64,000 nucleotides of DNA from NCBI GenBank assembly GCA_963805605.1, contig CAWDUX010000002.1, positions 3,500,845-3,564,844 on the forward strand. The letters are read 5' to 3'. The translations under genes and the position numbers were made by a program. Below are positions 1-7,677 of this stretch, piece after piece; the stretch's first letter is position 1, and every line of letters begins with the position of its first letter. This DNA is from Actinocatenispora sp963805605. Lineage in GTDB: Bacteria > Actinomycetota > Actinomycetes > Mycobacteriales > Micromonosporaceae. The notes under the pieces were generated by a model. The model saw only the letters and a program-made list of their open reading frames with translations. It had not been told where the DNA came from and ran no database searches.

Positions 1-242
1 GCGAGGCGGGCACCGGCCACGGCGGCGAGTGCGTCGCGGGCATGCGCGAGTACGACGTCGCCGGCTCCGGTGGTGCGTACCGTGCGACCGGAACGGTCCA
101 GCAACGGTTGGCCGAGTTCGCGTTCCAGCTGCCGGATCTGCGCGCTCACGCCGGGTTGGGCGACCCGCATCCGGGCCGCCGCACGGGTGAAGCTGGCCTC
201 CTCCACCACCGCCACGAAGTACTCCAGCTGACGCAGCTCCAT
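1..242 (-). CDS. LysR-family transcriptional regulator, N-terminal part
   Basis: Only the first 80 residues lie in the window; the rest runs off the left edge. The protein opens MELRQLEYFVAVVEEASFTR and continues with AARM, QPGVSAQIRQLE and RELGQPLLDR, which is the classic LysR winged helix-turn-helix (residues about 3 to 60). LysR proteins bind DNA as tetramers and usually control a divergent gene in response to a small ligand. Here the divergent neighbour is the NTF2-like gene at 370, so that gene is the likely target. The ATG at 242 is chosen because the family normally begins within two to four residues of the ELRQLEYF motif. The effector domain is not visible, so the ligand cannot be inferred. 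Confidence 0.9.
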   Translation of the reverse strand, partial: MELRQLEYFVAVVEEASFTRAAARMRVAQPGVSAQIRQLERELGQPLLDRSGRTVRTTGAGDVVLAHARDALAAVAGARL

Positions 243-288
243 AAGTATTGATTCTAGGACGCAGAAATAACTGGTCTTGGACTTATGG
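239..288. promoter_or_regulatory. Divergent control region with 8-bp inverted repeat
   Basis: Perfect arms CCATAAGT (239-246) and ACTTATGG (281-288) flank 34 bp of unusually AT-rich sequence between the LysR start and the NTF2-like gene. The left arm overlaps the LysR start codon. LysR regulators typically bind dyads in such divergent regions, so this is a plausible autoregulatory site. That is inferred from position and symmetry only. Confidence 0.45.
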
Positions 289-369
289 ATCCGAGGAGCC
301 CAGGGTAGGAGGTGACCCCATGGACCCGGGCGCTGCCCGGTCCGTTCAGACACCGGAAGGACACCGACC

Positions 370-756
370 ATGCGGCAATCCGCAGACACCCCCGAGGACC
401 TGGCACGACTGTTCGTGGCGCGGGCCAACGCCGGGGACGCCGAAGGGCTCAGCGAGTTGTACGAGCCCGACGCGGTGCTCGGTTTCCCACCCGGCGCCGA
501 GACGGTCGGCCGTTCGGCCATCCGCGCGGTGTTCGAGACGATGCTCGCCGACCCGCCGACGTTCAAGATCGAGGAACCGCTGCCCACCCTGCGGCACGGT
601 GACCTCGCGCTGACCGCGACCCGGTCGGCCGACGGCACCGGTGGCCGGGCACAGGTAGCCCGCCGCCAATCCGACGGCAGTTGGCTGCGCATCTTGGACC
701 GGCCGGAGACCCGTGCGGCCGGAATGCCCACAACGAAGCCGCCCGCGGGTGGGTAG
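370..756 (+). CDS. NTF2-like / YybH-SnoaL family protein
   Basis: This 128-residue protein has the pattern of small cone-fold NTF2-like proteins: an N-terminal helix (DLARLFVARANAGDAEGLSELY), then EPDAVLGFPPGAETVGRSAI, a helix (AVFETMLADPP) and a C-terminal sheet ending SWLRILDRP. The family includes ketosteroid isomerase homologues and many proteins of unknown substrate. GGAAGG lies about 10 bases before the ATG. The C-terminal 20 residues are proline and glycine rich and probably disordered. It is transcribed divergently from the LysR gene, which suggests LysR control. The family is confident; no reaction can be assigned. Confidence 0.8.
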   Translation: MRQSADTPEDLARLFVARANAGDAEGLSELYEPDAVLGFPPGAETVGRSAIRAVFETMLADPPTFKIEEPLPTLRHGDLALTATRSADGTGGRAQVARRQSDGSWLRILDRPETRAAGMPTTKPPAGG

Positions 757-829
757 TTGTGCCGTACCCGGTTACCTGCCCGTCGGCGAAGACTTGACCC
801 GGGCGTCGTCGAGGAGAGGAGCCGTCGCG

Positions 830-1753
830 GTGACTACCGGGAGCTTCCAGATCAATCCCACTGCGGTACGTTCCGTCACCTCGGACGTCACCGGCCTGAC
901 CGGCAACCTCGGCGAGGTGATCAGCGGGCTGGAGAGCACCGTACTTGAGGCGTCGGCCTTCGCCACCCTCGGCGGCGCGGTCGCCGGCGCCAACAGCACG
1001 TGGCAGTCCCAGCTGGTCGGCGCGCTGCGTAGCGCGATGCACCTGCTGCAGTCGATCAACCAGCACGTGCAGACCGCGTCCGACGACTACGCCGGTACCG
1101 ACACGGCGGTCGCGCAGGGCTACGGCGCTGACCAGAACGCCACGACCCAGCCGGCGCAACCAGCTCAGCCCGCGCAGCCGGCCCAGAACCCGGACGCGCT
1201 GGACGACCGGGTGGTCACCTCGATCATGAACTCCGAGGGCGCTGGCGGCGAGCAGGGCGGCGTACGGGAGATGTACGGCTTCCGGCAGAGCGAGCACAAC
1301 GGCTACGACCAGATCATGGCCGCCCGCAACCAGTACGGTCAGGGCAGCCCGCAGGAACACGCCGTGGTGGCCGGCCTGCTGTCCGACCACGCTCGTGCGG
1401 CCGGCGCGCTGAACTTCACCGACCCCGGCGTACAGGCCGCGGTCGTCTCGGCCGCGCACATGCGTGGTGCCGGCGGCGCCCAGGCCATCCTCAACTCCAT
1501 GACGACCGGGCAGATCCACCGCTCCGGGACGCTGACACCGCAGGCGATCCAGCACATCCAGCAGATGACCCCGGACCAGTTCCAGACGGCGTTCCACGAC
1601 GCGCGGATCGACTACGACCAGACGATCTACGGCAACACCACGACCCATCAGGGTGGGCACACCGACAACTGGTGGCACCGGTACGGCAACGGTCTGACCC
1701 AGCGCTACGACCGGGAGCAGCAGCAGTTCCTCGGTATGTCGCCGGGCAACTGA
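830..1753 (+). CDS. WXG100-like N-terminus fused to a lysozyme-like domain
   Basis: The GTG at 830 follows a strong GAGGAGAGGA ribosome site; a longer frame from 713 has no such support. Residues 1 to about 100 are helical, with one central Trp (NSTWQSQL) and a hydrophobic helix, resembling WXG100/ESAT-6 proteins exported by type VII secretion. A (QPA)n linker lies around residues 105 to 120. The remaining part carries NSEGAGGEQGGVREMYGFRQ, which resembles the E-containing active-site stretch of muramidase-like domains, followed by HMRGAGGAQAILNSM. A secreted cell-wall-active protein is a reasonable inference. There are no T7SS machinery or immunity genes next to it. It has no Sec signal peptide. 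Confidence 0.6.
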   Translation: MTTGSFQINPTAVRSVTSDVTGLTGNLGEVISGLESTVLEASAFATLGGAVAGANSTWQSQLVGALRSAMHLLQSINQHVQTASDDYAGTDTAVAQGYGADQNATTQPAQPAQPAQPAQNPDALDDRVVTSIMNSEGAGGEQGGVREMYGFRQSEHNGYDQIMAARNQYGQGSPQEHAVVAGLLSDHARAAGALNFTDPGVQAAVVSAAHMRGAGGAQAILNSMTTGQIHRSGTLTPQAIQHIQQMTPDQFQTAFHDARIDYDQTIYGNTTTHQGGHTDNWWHRYGNGLTQRYDREQQQFLGMSPGN

Positions 1754-1771
1754 ACCCGGTCGCGACCGCCG

Positions 1772-1831
1772 TCCGGGGCGGTGCGACGCGATCCGGGCGG
1801 TGCTGTCCGGGGCGGTGTGGTCCGGGCGGTG
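1772..1831. repeat. Short imperfect repeats between convergent genes
   Basis: Four copies of TCCGGG(G)CGGTG lie at 1772-1783, 1792-1802, 1806-1817 and 1821-1831, in the gap between two convergent genes. They may be low-complexity drift or may stall transcription. No clear hairpin terminator is visible. Confidence 0.6.
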
Positions 1832-1844
1832 CGACGGCGGCGGA

Positions 1845-2369
1845 TCAGGGCCAGTCGTTGCCCGCATCCAGCCGCAACTGCAGCAGCGTACGCAGCGGCA
1901 CCGACTCCCCGTCCCGGGCGCCCTCGCCGATGGTCAGCCCCGGACGCTCCGGGCTCAGCCGGGCGCCGCGCAGCCGGGCCGTCAGGTTGGCCGGTACGGC
2001 CAGGATGTAGAAGTCACCGGCCAGGCTGACCGCCACCGAACGGTCCGGTTTGAGATACCAGCCCCGCAGCCCTGTCCGGTAGCGGGACCGGCCGTTGAAG
2101 GTTCGGGCGGTCAGCGCGGTCGGGCGCAGCCCCGCGGCGCTCGCGTCCCGGGCGAACCGGGCGATCAGGGTCGCCGCCTGACCTGCCTCCGTTTCGACCC
2201 GCCGCTGCTGTGCCTCGGCGTGCACCGAGATGGCGTGCCGTCGCTGCCGTTCCCAGCTGGACCGGCTGTCCCCGCCGCGCTCCGTGGCGCCCGGGTCGGC
2301 GGCCTTCCCGCCGCGCTCCGTGGCGCCCGGCCCCTCTGCGCGCCGTGTCCCACCCGGGTCCTGGTCCAT
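1845..2369 (-). CDS. Conserved hypothetical protein
   Basis: This is a 174-residue protein. Residues 1 to 40 are low in complexity and contain a repeated PGATERGG unit, encoded by a 24-bp direct repeat (2271-2294 and 2307-2330). The rest looks folded: SVHAEAQQRRVETEAGQAATLI, then ARTFNGRSRYRTGLRGWYLK, FYILAVPANLTARL and a C-terminus ending LLQLRLDAGNDWP. I recognise no enzyme motif, signal peptide or membrane segment. It is convergent with the WXG100-like gene and divergent from ribokinase, so it is probably monocistronic. Coding evidence is the long open frame and the strong third-position GC bias. Confidence 0.65.
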   Translation of the reverse strand: MDQDPGGTRRAEGPGATERGGKAADPGATERGGDSRSSWERQRRHAISVHAEAQQRRVETEAGQAATLIARFARDASAAGLRPTALTARTFNGRSRYRTGLRGWYLKPDRSVAVSLAGDFYILAVPANLTARLRGARLSPERPGLTIGEGARDGESVPLRTLLQLRLDAGNDWP

Positions 2370-2434
2370 CCTCCGGACGGTACGCCAGCGGCCCGCCCGG
2401 GTGCCGGGCAGCTGCCCTGATGGGAAAATGCCGC

Positions 2435-3331
2435 ATGGGCGTACGCATCGCGGTACTGGGCAGCGCGAACATGGACCTGACCGTCTACGTACCGGTTGCG
2501 CCCCGTCGCGGGGAGACCGTCACCGGACGCGAGTTTCGTACCGTGCCCGGCGGCAAGGGCGCCAACCAGGCGATAGCCGCTGCCCGGGCCGGTGCTGCGG
2601 TGCGCTTCATCGGCGCGGTCGGCGACGACGCATACGGCCCGCGACTGGCCGCCGCGCTCGACTCGGCGGGCTGCGACGTGACCCGGCTGCGTACGGTGCC
2701 CGGACCGTCCGGCGTCGCGCACATCGTGGTCGACGACTCCGGCGGTAACTCGATCGTCGTGGTACCGGGCGCCAACGGTACGGTCACCGATCTCGACACC
2801 GCCGACGTCGCGGCCCTGCGCGGCTGCGATGCGCTGCTGCTGCAACTGGAGCTGCCGATGGCCGGGGTACTGGCCGGTGCGCGGGCCGCCCGGCAGCTCG
2901 GCGTGCCGGTGGTACTGACGCCGGCGCCGGCCGTACCGCTGCCGGGCGAGCTGCTCGACGCGGTCGACCTGCTGGTCGCCAACGAGTCCGAGGCGATGGC
3001 GCTGACCGGCGGGGGCGATCCGGATGAGGCGGCCCGGGCACTGCTCGCAGCGGTCCCGGAGGTGGTGGTGACGCTCGGCGCGGACGGCAGCCCCTACCAC
3101 TGCCGGGGTACGGAAGCGTTGCGGATCCCGGCCGTGGAGGTCGAGGCGGTCGACACCACCGCGGCCGGCGACACCTTTCTGGGCGCCCTGGTGGTGGCCC
3201 GCGCGGAGGGGCACCGGATGCCCGACGCGTTACGGTTCGCGGCCACCGCGGCGGCGTTGTCGGTGACCCGACCGGGCGCGAGTTCCTCGATGCCGTCCCG
3301 GGCGCAGATCGACCGGGCGCTGCGCGGCTGA
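2435..3331 (+). CDS. rbsK: Ribokinase (PfkB family)
   Basis: Ribokinase phosphorylates D-ribose to ribose 5-phosphate with ATP in the cytoplasm. The 298-residue protein has the PfkB order: IAVLGSANMDLTVYVP at the start, the first signature around PGGKGANQAIAAARAGA, an NESEA motif and the second signature DTTAAGDTFLGA with the catalytic Asp near residue 246. Length is normal for the family. The ATG at 2435 fits the family N-terminus; an in-frame ATG at 2420 is possible. No ribose transporter or rbs repressor lies beside it, so another PfkB sugar substrate cannot be excluded. Confidence 0.88.
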   Translation: MGVRIAVLGSANMDLTVYVPVAPRRGETVTGREFRTVPGGKGANQAIAAARAGAAVRFIGAVGDDAYGPRLAAALDSAGCDVTRLRTVPGPSGVAHIVVDDSGGNSIVVVPGANGTVTDLDTADVAALRGCDALLLQLELPMAGVLAGARAARQLGVPVVLTPAPAVPLPGELLDAVDLLVANESEAMALTGGGDPDEAARALLAAVPEVVVTLGADGSPYHCRGTEALRIPAVEVEAVDTTAAGDTFLGALVVARAEGHRMPDALRFAATAAALSVTRPGASSSMPSRAQIDRALRG

Positions 3332-3356
3332 GCGTGCCGTCGGCTCCACCACCGTC

Positions 3357-3377
3357 GGTTCCGACGGCGGTCGGACC
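3357..3377. terminator. Hairpin between convergent rbsK and conservon
   Basis: Arms TCCGAC (3360-3365) and GTCGGA (3370-3375), extended by GG/CC with one bulge, form a short GC hairpin between the ends of rbsK and the conservon operon. It has no U-tract. It could serve both directions. Confidence 0.4.
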
Positions 3378-3392
3378 GCCGCACCCCACCGC

Positions 3393-3977
3393 TCAGCGGT
3401 GCCGGGCGTGCGCCAACGGATGCGGGCCCCGGCGGTCGTCGATGGCGTGCTGCACGATCGCGGTGAGCGGCTGCTTCGCGCGGGTGCGTTCGACCCGGTC
3501 GACGACCCGGTGCGCCATACCCACGCTGTGCATGCTGACCCGGCCGATGGCCCGGACACCGGCCGCGACCGGGGCCGGGTCCTCGGGCGTGACCAGCCAG
3601 GGCAGCGCGGCCATGCCCAGCTCGGCGATCCGGGTGATCTCCTCGGCGCCCCGCTCGGCGCCCAGGTAGATCGTGCCGATCGCGTTGTGTAGCAGCTCCG
3701 ACAGCACATCCGAACCGGCCGGCCGGGTCGTGCCGAACACGTACAGCAGCAGGTCGGAGGCCAGCGGCAGGCGGGCGACCAGGATCGGTGCCGGCGGTAC
3801 GGGCGCCGCGTGCCGGCCGGTCGGGCGCAGCCGTACCGCCCGGACCGGCTCGTCGGACAGCGGTTCGAGCACCGCACGCAGGGCGGCATGCGAATCACCC
3901 AGCAGGATGATCTTGGCGGCGTCGACGTTGCCGTGCTGATCCGGCAGCATCGTGTCGTTACAGCTTGTGCAGTCCAC
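3393..3977 (-). CDS. cvnD: CvnD-type conservon GTPase-like protein with degenerate P-loop
   Basis: This is the last gene of a four-gene conservon. CvnD proteins are small Ras-like ATP/GTP-binding proteins that associate with the CvnA kinase and CvnB/C at the membrane. The 194-residue protein keeps the strand order (KIILLGD, LLLYVFGT, NAIGTIYLG). The usual Walker A GxxxxGKT is replaced by GDSHAALRAVLE, with no Lys-Thr pair. The start overlaps the end of cvnC by 20 bases, as expected for this operon type. It may be a nucleotide-free scaffold or a decaying member. Position and length support the family; GTPase activity looks unlikely. Confidence 0.75.
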   Translation of the reverse strand: MDCTSCNDTMLPDQHGNVDAAKIILLGDSHAALRAVLEPLSDEPVRAVRLRPTGRHAAPVPPAPILVARLPLASDLLLYVFGTTRPAGSDVLSELLHNAIGTIYLGAERGAEEITRIAELGMAALPWLVTPEDPAPVAAGVRAIGRVSMHSVGMAHRVVDRVERTRAKQPLTAIVQHAIDDRRGPHPLAHARHR

Positions 3978-4332
3978 TCAGCACCCTTTCCAACAACGCG
4001 ACGTACAGTTCGCCGCCCCTCGCATCGAGCGCCTCGTGGATGTCGAGCAGTCCGAGATCGGCCAGTTCGACGATGAGAACCCGGGTGATGTCCAACGGGC
4101 GGCCGAGCTGGGCGGCCAGCTCGGCCAGAGACTGGAGCCGTTCGGTACACAACGCGACGATGAGACGTCGGTCCCGGCCGGACGCCACCACTCCTGGCGG
4201 ACCCGGTTGTACGGCCTGGACAAGGGTCTCCACCGCAAGGACTGGGCCCGATCCGGAACGCTGCGCGATGACGGCGTACGGCCGGACCAGGTGCCCACGC
4301 GGGTCTGGCCGCGGAGTGCCTGCTCTGGACAC
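3958..4332 (-). CDS. cvnC: CvnC-type DUF742 protein
   Basis: The 124-residue protein matches DUF742: RPYAVIAQRSGSGPVLAVETLV at the N-terminus, a conserved middle LQSLAELAAQLGRPLDITRVLI, VELADLGLLDIHEA, and a short C-terminal helix. DUF742 proteins are the third component of actinobacterial conservons and resemble winged-helix folds. Their role in the complex is not settled. The gene lies 16 bases after cvnB and overlaps cvnD, so the four genes are almost certainly one transcript. Residues 1 to 10 are the least certain part of the start choice. Confidence 0.88.
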   Translation of the reverse strand: MSRAGTPRPDPRGHLVRPYAVIAQRSGSGPVLAVETLVQAVQPGPPGVVASGRDRRLIVALCTERLQSLAELAAQLGRPLDITRVLIVELADLGLLDIHEALDARGGELYVALLERVLSGLHKL

Positions 4333-4348
4333 CTCGGGCTCCCGCTAC

Positions 4349-4747
4349 TCAACGGCTCTGCCGGGACTCGGGCACCAGCACGGTGCCGACCCGATCGACG
4401 AGCAACATCATCTCGTAGCCGATCTTGCCGACATCGCACCCCCGCGGGGCCAGTACGGCCAGGCTGGACCCGTCACCGATGCTCATCAGGAACAGCACCC
4501 CCACGGTCATCTCGATCACCGTCTGGACCACCTGCCCGCCGTCCATCAGGGTGGCACCACCCTCGGCGAGGCTGGTGGTTCCCGCCGCTATCGCGGCCAA
4601 CTGCTCGGCCCGGTCCTCCGGCAGTTCACCGGAGGCGGCGAGCAGCAGCCCGTCCGAGGAGACCGCGATCGCATGCGCGACGCCGGCATCTTCGGCGAAC
4701 TGGGCGAGCAGCCAGCTGAGGTCGCTCGTATCCGCTCTGGCAATCAT
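4349..4747 (-). CDS. cvnB: Roadblock/LC7-domain protein (CvnB)
   Basis: The 132-residue protein is a single roadblock/LC7 domain: DLSWLLAQFAEDAGVAHAIAVSSDGLLLA, then LPEDRAEQLAAIAAGTTSLAEG and a C-terminal half with FLMSIGDGSSLAVLAP. In conservons, CvnB binds the CvnD GTPase in a way likened to GTPase-activating subunits of bacterial motility systems. Its ATG overlaps the cvnA stop as ATGA, so translation is probably coupled to the kinase. All expected conserved segments are present, unlike in its partner CvnD. Confidence 0.9.
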   Translation of the reverse strand: MIARADTSDLSWLLAQFAEDAGVAHAIAVSSDGLLLAASGELPEDRAEQLAAIAAGTTSLAEGGATLMDGGQVVQTVIEMTVGVLFLMSIGDGSSLAVLAPRGCDVGKIGYEMMLLVDRVGTVLVPESRQSR

Positions 4748-7383
4748 TGGCTGGCAGACTCCCCCGTATGGTTCGGGCGGCTGGACTGGTGTGCTGCCGC
4801 AGAACGGGAGGCCGTCGCGCGACGGTCCCGTCCGGTGCTGACTCCGCGCTGGTACTCGGTCAGGAAGCTGCGTACCGCACCGGCGGTGCGGGGCATGTAC
4901 TCAGCTTCCGGTCGTTCTGTTCCTGGGCGCGCGGCCCCTGGGTGCCCTGCTTCAGAGTGCACTGCTTCAGGCTGCGGACGGCGCAGCCCCGGTGCCAGGT
5001 GGCTCATCGGATCGCGTACCGGCATTCCCTGGTGGGTCCGTGCCCGGTCCGCGGGCGTCTGTCGTACCGGCAGCGCGGGCTTCTCCACCAACGATCGTGG
5101 CCTGGGCTTCGGCCTCGTTCGGTGCTGGTCATTGGCGGTGCCGGCCGGCCGGGCCGCGGCGTCGGTCACCCGGACGGTGGAACTGGAGAACCAGTCCGCC
5201 CCGGGCCGGGAAACCGGCTGGCTGCGCGGGCGTGCGCTGCCCCGGCGGCCGGGCATCCCGCTACGGCCGGGTGTCGCGCTACGGCCGGGTGTCGCGGTGT
5301 GGCCGGGCGTGATCCGACCGGGAGCATGCGGTGCCAGCGCAGCGGTACGGTCCCGTGCCGCGTGGTGCGGTACGACCGGCGTCCGGCGCGCGGGTGTGGG
5401 AGTCGCCCGGCTCACCGAGACCAACTGAGCGGGCAGAGTCACGTGTACGACCGTACCGCCGGTGCCCACGGCGCCCAGATGTACCCGGATGCGATGCCGG
5501 TGGGCGAGTTTGTGTACAACCGCGAAGCCCATCATCCGTACCGAGCCGACGGTGGTGTCCCCGGGCTCGGCCAGCCGGGCGTTCAGTACGTCGAGCCGGT
5601 CCTGCTTCATCCCGATTCCGTGGTCCTCGATCTCGACCAGCACCCGGTCGGACAGTCGCCGGGCGCAGACCCGTACCCGCCGGCTCGGCGGTGAGAAGGC
5701 AGCGGCGTTCTCCAGCAGTTCGGCGAACAGCCGTACGACGTCGTTGACAGCCGCGGCACCGATCGCGACCAGTTCGTCCGGCGCGCCGTCGATGTTGAGC
5801 GGGCCGATCTCGATCCGTTCGTAGCGTGCGATCTCCGACTGGGCGGCGGCGAGCACATCGGACAGCGCGGCGTCCTCCGAACGCGGGCTGGCCGCGTCGG
5901 AGCCGGCGAGGATCAGCAGGTTCTCGTCGTTGCGGCGCATCTGGGTGGCCAGGTGGTCGAGTTCGAACAGCTGGGCGAGCCGCTGTGGTTGCTGCTCCTC
6001 GCGTTCGACCTGGTCGAGCCGGGCGATCATCTGGTCCACCAGCTTCTGGCTGCGCCGGGCCAGGCTGACGAACATGGCCGACACGTTGATCCGCAGCATC
6101 GCCTGTTCCAGCGCGATCCGCAGCGCCTCACGATGTACGCCGTTGAACGACTGGGCGAGTCGGCCGATCTCGTCGTCGCTGACGACCCGGATCGGATCGT
6201 AGGCGTCGGCCACCAGCGCGGGCAGCGACGACGGGCTGGCCCGGCCGGGCGCCTGCAACCGGGCCACCGCCCGGGGCAGGTCGCGTCGGGCGATCGTGTC
6301 GGCCGCGGCGCCGAGCCGGCGCAGGGACCGCGACATGACCCGGGCCAGCATGAGGGTGACCAGTACGGCGAGGCCGATCGCCAGGAGCACGCCCAGGCTC
6401 TCTCCGGTGACCTGGCGGATCACCTGGTCGTGGTAGCTGGCGACCTGTTGGGCGACCCCGGCGTCGAGCTGCTCCTCCACCCAGCGCATCAGGTCCGCCA
6501 TCGAACCGAGCGCCCGGCGTACCTCGTCGGCCCGCCTGGCCGATCTGCTCCCGGTTCCCCGGCTCAGCCCGGTGATCAGCGTGTCGGCCAGGTGCACGGC
6601 GTCGCCGGACACGGTGGTGGAGACCAGCTTGCGTTGGGACACCGTGGCGGTACGCATGAACCGCAGCAGGCTCTGTTCCTGTGCGTGCAGTGCGGCGACG
6701 AACGTGGCCTGTTCATCGGACCCGAACTGGCCGGTGCGCAGCCCCACGTAGCCCAGTGTCTGTTCGTATCCGACGTCGGCCTTGGCCTCGGAGAACAGCG
6801 CGCTGGCACGGATCGGGTTGCTCTTGTCGGAGTTCCCGGCGTGCTGCGCGACGCTGTTGCGGTAGGTGTTCAGCGCGCTGATGACGACCTCGTAGCGCAG
6901 CGCGACAGCGGAGCCGACGGTGTGTCGAGCGCTGACCTGTTTCCGCAGGGCCGGCAGCGTGGCCAGGTAGTTGTGCACCTCACGCAGGTCGGCGCCGACA
7001 TCCGACGGTACGTCGCCGAGCCGGGTGACCAGTTGCCGGAATCGGCGCGCGGAACGGTCGGTGGCGCGACAGCGGTCGGCCAGGGCGGCGCGGGCGTGGC
7101 CGGTCAGTACGACCTGCGCGGCGGTGATCCGTTCGTGCGAAAGGTCGTCGGACAGTGCGGCGGCGGCGCGTGAGAGTGTGGTCAGGTCCCGCAACGCGGT
7201 CGCGGATGACGCTTCGCGGACGTTGCTGGATATCCGCAGCGTCGCCAGCGCGAGTACGGTCGCGAGCGGAATGACGATGATCATCGCGAGCTTGCGCCGG
7301 ATCGAGGCGTTGCGCAGCCAGGACATCGGCGCGCGGCGGGCCGTGTGACCGCCTGCCGCCGGGCCGGCCTGCTGCGCACTCAC
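4744..7383 (-). CDS. cvnA: Nitrate-sensor-type histidine kinase (CvnA)
   Basis: This 879-residue membrane sensor kinase opens the conservon. A transmembrane helix (residues about 32 to 50, KLAMIIVIPLATVLALATL) precedes an extracellular helical NIT-like sensor region to about residue 315. A second helix (GVLLAIGLAVLVTLMLA) and a HAMP segment follow. The dimer region has LDHLATQMRRNDENLLIL, and the ATPase has ELLENAAAFSPP and IEDHGIGM. The last 240 residues are a Pro/Arg/Thr-rich tail with TPGRS repeats. No response regulator lies nearby, as is usual for conservons, which signal through CvnB-D. A divergent binding lipoprotein starts 295 bases upstream and may serve the same sensing function. 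Confidence 0.9.
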   Translation of the reverse strand: MSAQQAGPAAGGHTARRAPMSWLRNASIRRKLAMIIVIPLATVLALATLRISSNVREASSATALRDLTTLSRAAAALSDDLSHERITAAQVVLTGHARAALADRCRATDRSARRFRQLVTRLGDVPSDVGADLREVHNYLATLPALRKQVSARHTVGSAVALRYEVVISALNTYRNSVAQHAGNSDKSNPIRASALFSEAKADVGYEQTLGYVGLRTGQFGSDEQATFVAALHAQEQSLLRFMRTATVSQRKLVSTTVSGDAVHLADTLITGLSRGTGSRSARRADEVRRALGSMADLMRWVEEQLDAGVAQQVASYHDQVIRQVTGESLGVLLAIGLAVLVTLMLARVMSRSLRRLGAAADTIARRDLPRAVARLQAPGRASPSSLPALVADAYDPIRVVSDDEIGRLAQSFNGVHREALRIALEQAMLRINVSAMFVSLARRSQKLVDQMIARLDQVEREEQQPQRLAQLFELDHLATQMRRNDENLLILAGSDAASPRSEDAALSDVLAAAQSEIARYERIEIGPLNIDGAPDELVAIGAAAVNDVVRLFAELLENAAAFSPPSRRVRVCARRLSDRVLVEIEDHGIGMKQDRLDVLNARLAEPGDTTVGSVRMMGFAVVHKLAHRHRIRVHLGAVGTGGTVVHVTLPAQLVSVSRATPTPARRTPVVPHHAARDRTAALAPHAPGRITPGHTATPGRSATPGRSGMPGRRGSARPRSQPVSRPGADWFSSSTVRVTDAAARPAGTANDQHRTRPKPRPRSLVEKPALPVRQTPADRARTHQGMPVRDPMSHLAPGLRRPQPEAVHSEAGHPGAARPGTERPEAEYMPRTAGAVRSFLTEYQRGVSTGRDRRATASRSAAAHQSSRPNHTGESASQ

Positions 7384-7677
7384 ACAATGCTCCCATGCCG
7401 AGCGGTTCTTCAGGAAAATTGGTTTTTATAACGCCATGAGGCAATGCGACAAAGATAGCAGTGTTTTTCCGTTCGCCCGGACAGGCCCTAGGATACGTCT
7501 GCGGGCGTCCCCGACCCGGTTCGAGCGGACGCCCGGACCTGCCGTGATGCGGCGAGATCCGTTCTGTACCAACGAAAGGCGACCTCGATGGCAATCTGTC
7601 CCGGCCGCCCGGACGGCGCTGGCGGCCCGCCGGGGGCAGATCGTCCATCGTTGCTGGTGGGACGGCATGATCGAGGC

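Noticed and set aside
563..1867. 434-residue minus-strand open frame
   Set aside because: It is a shadow of two well supported plus-strand genes, rich in Arg and Pro, with no ribosome site or family resemblance.
5200..5330. CRISPR-like repeats at the end of cvnA
   Set aside because: They are TPGRS codon repeats within the Pro/Arg-rich tail of the kinase, without unique spacers.
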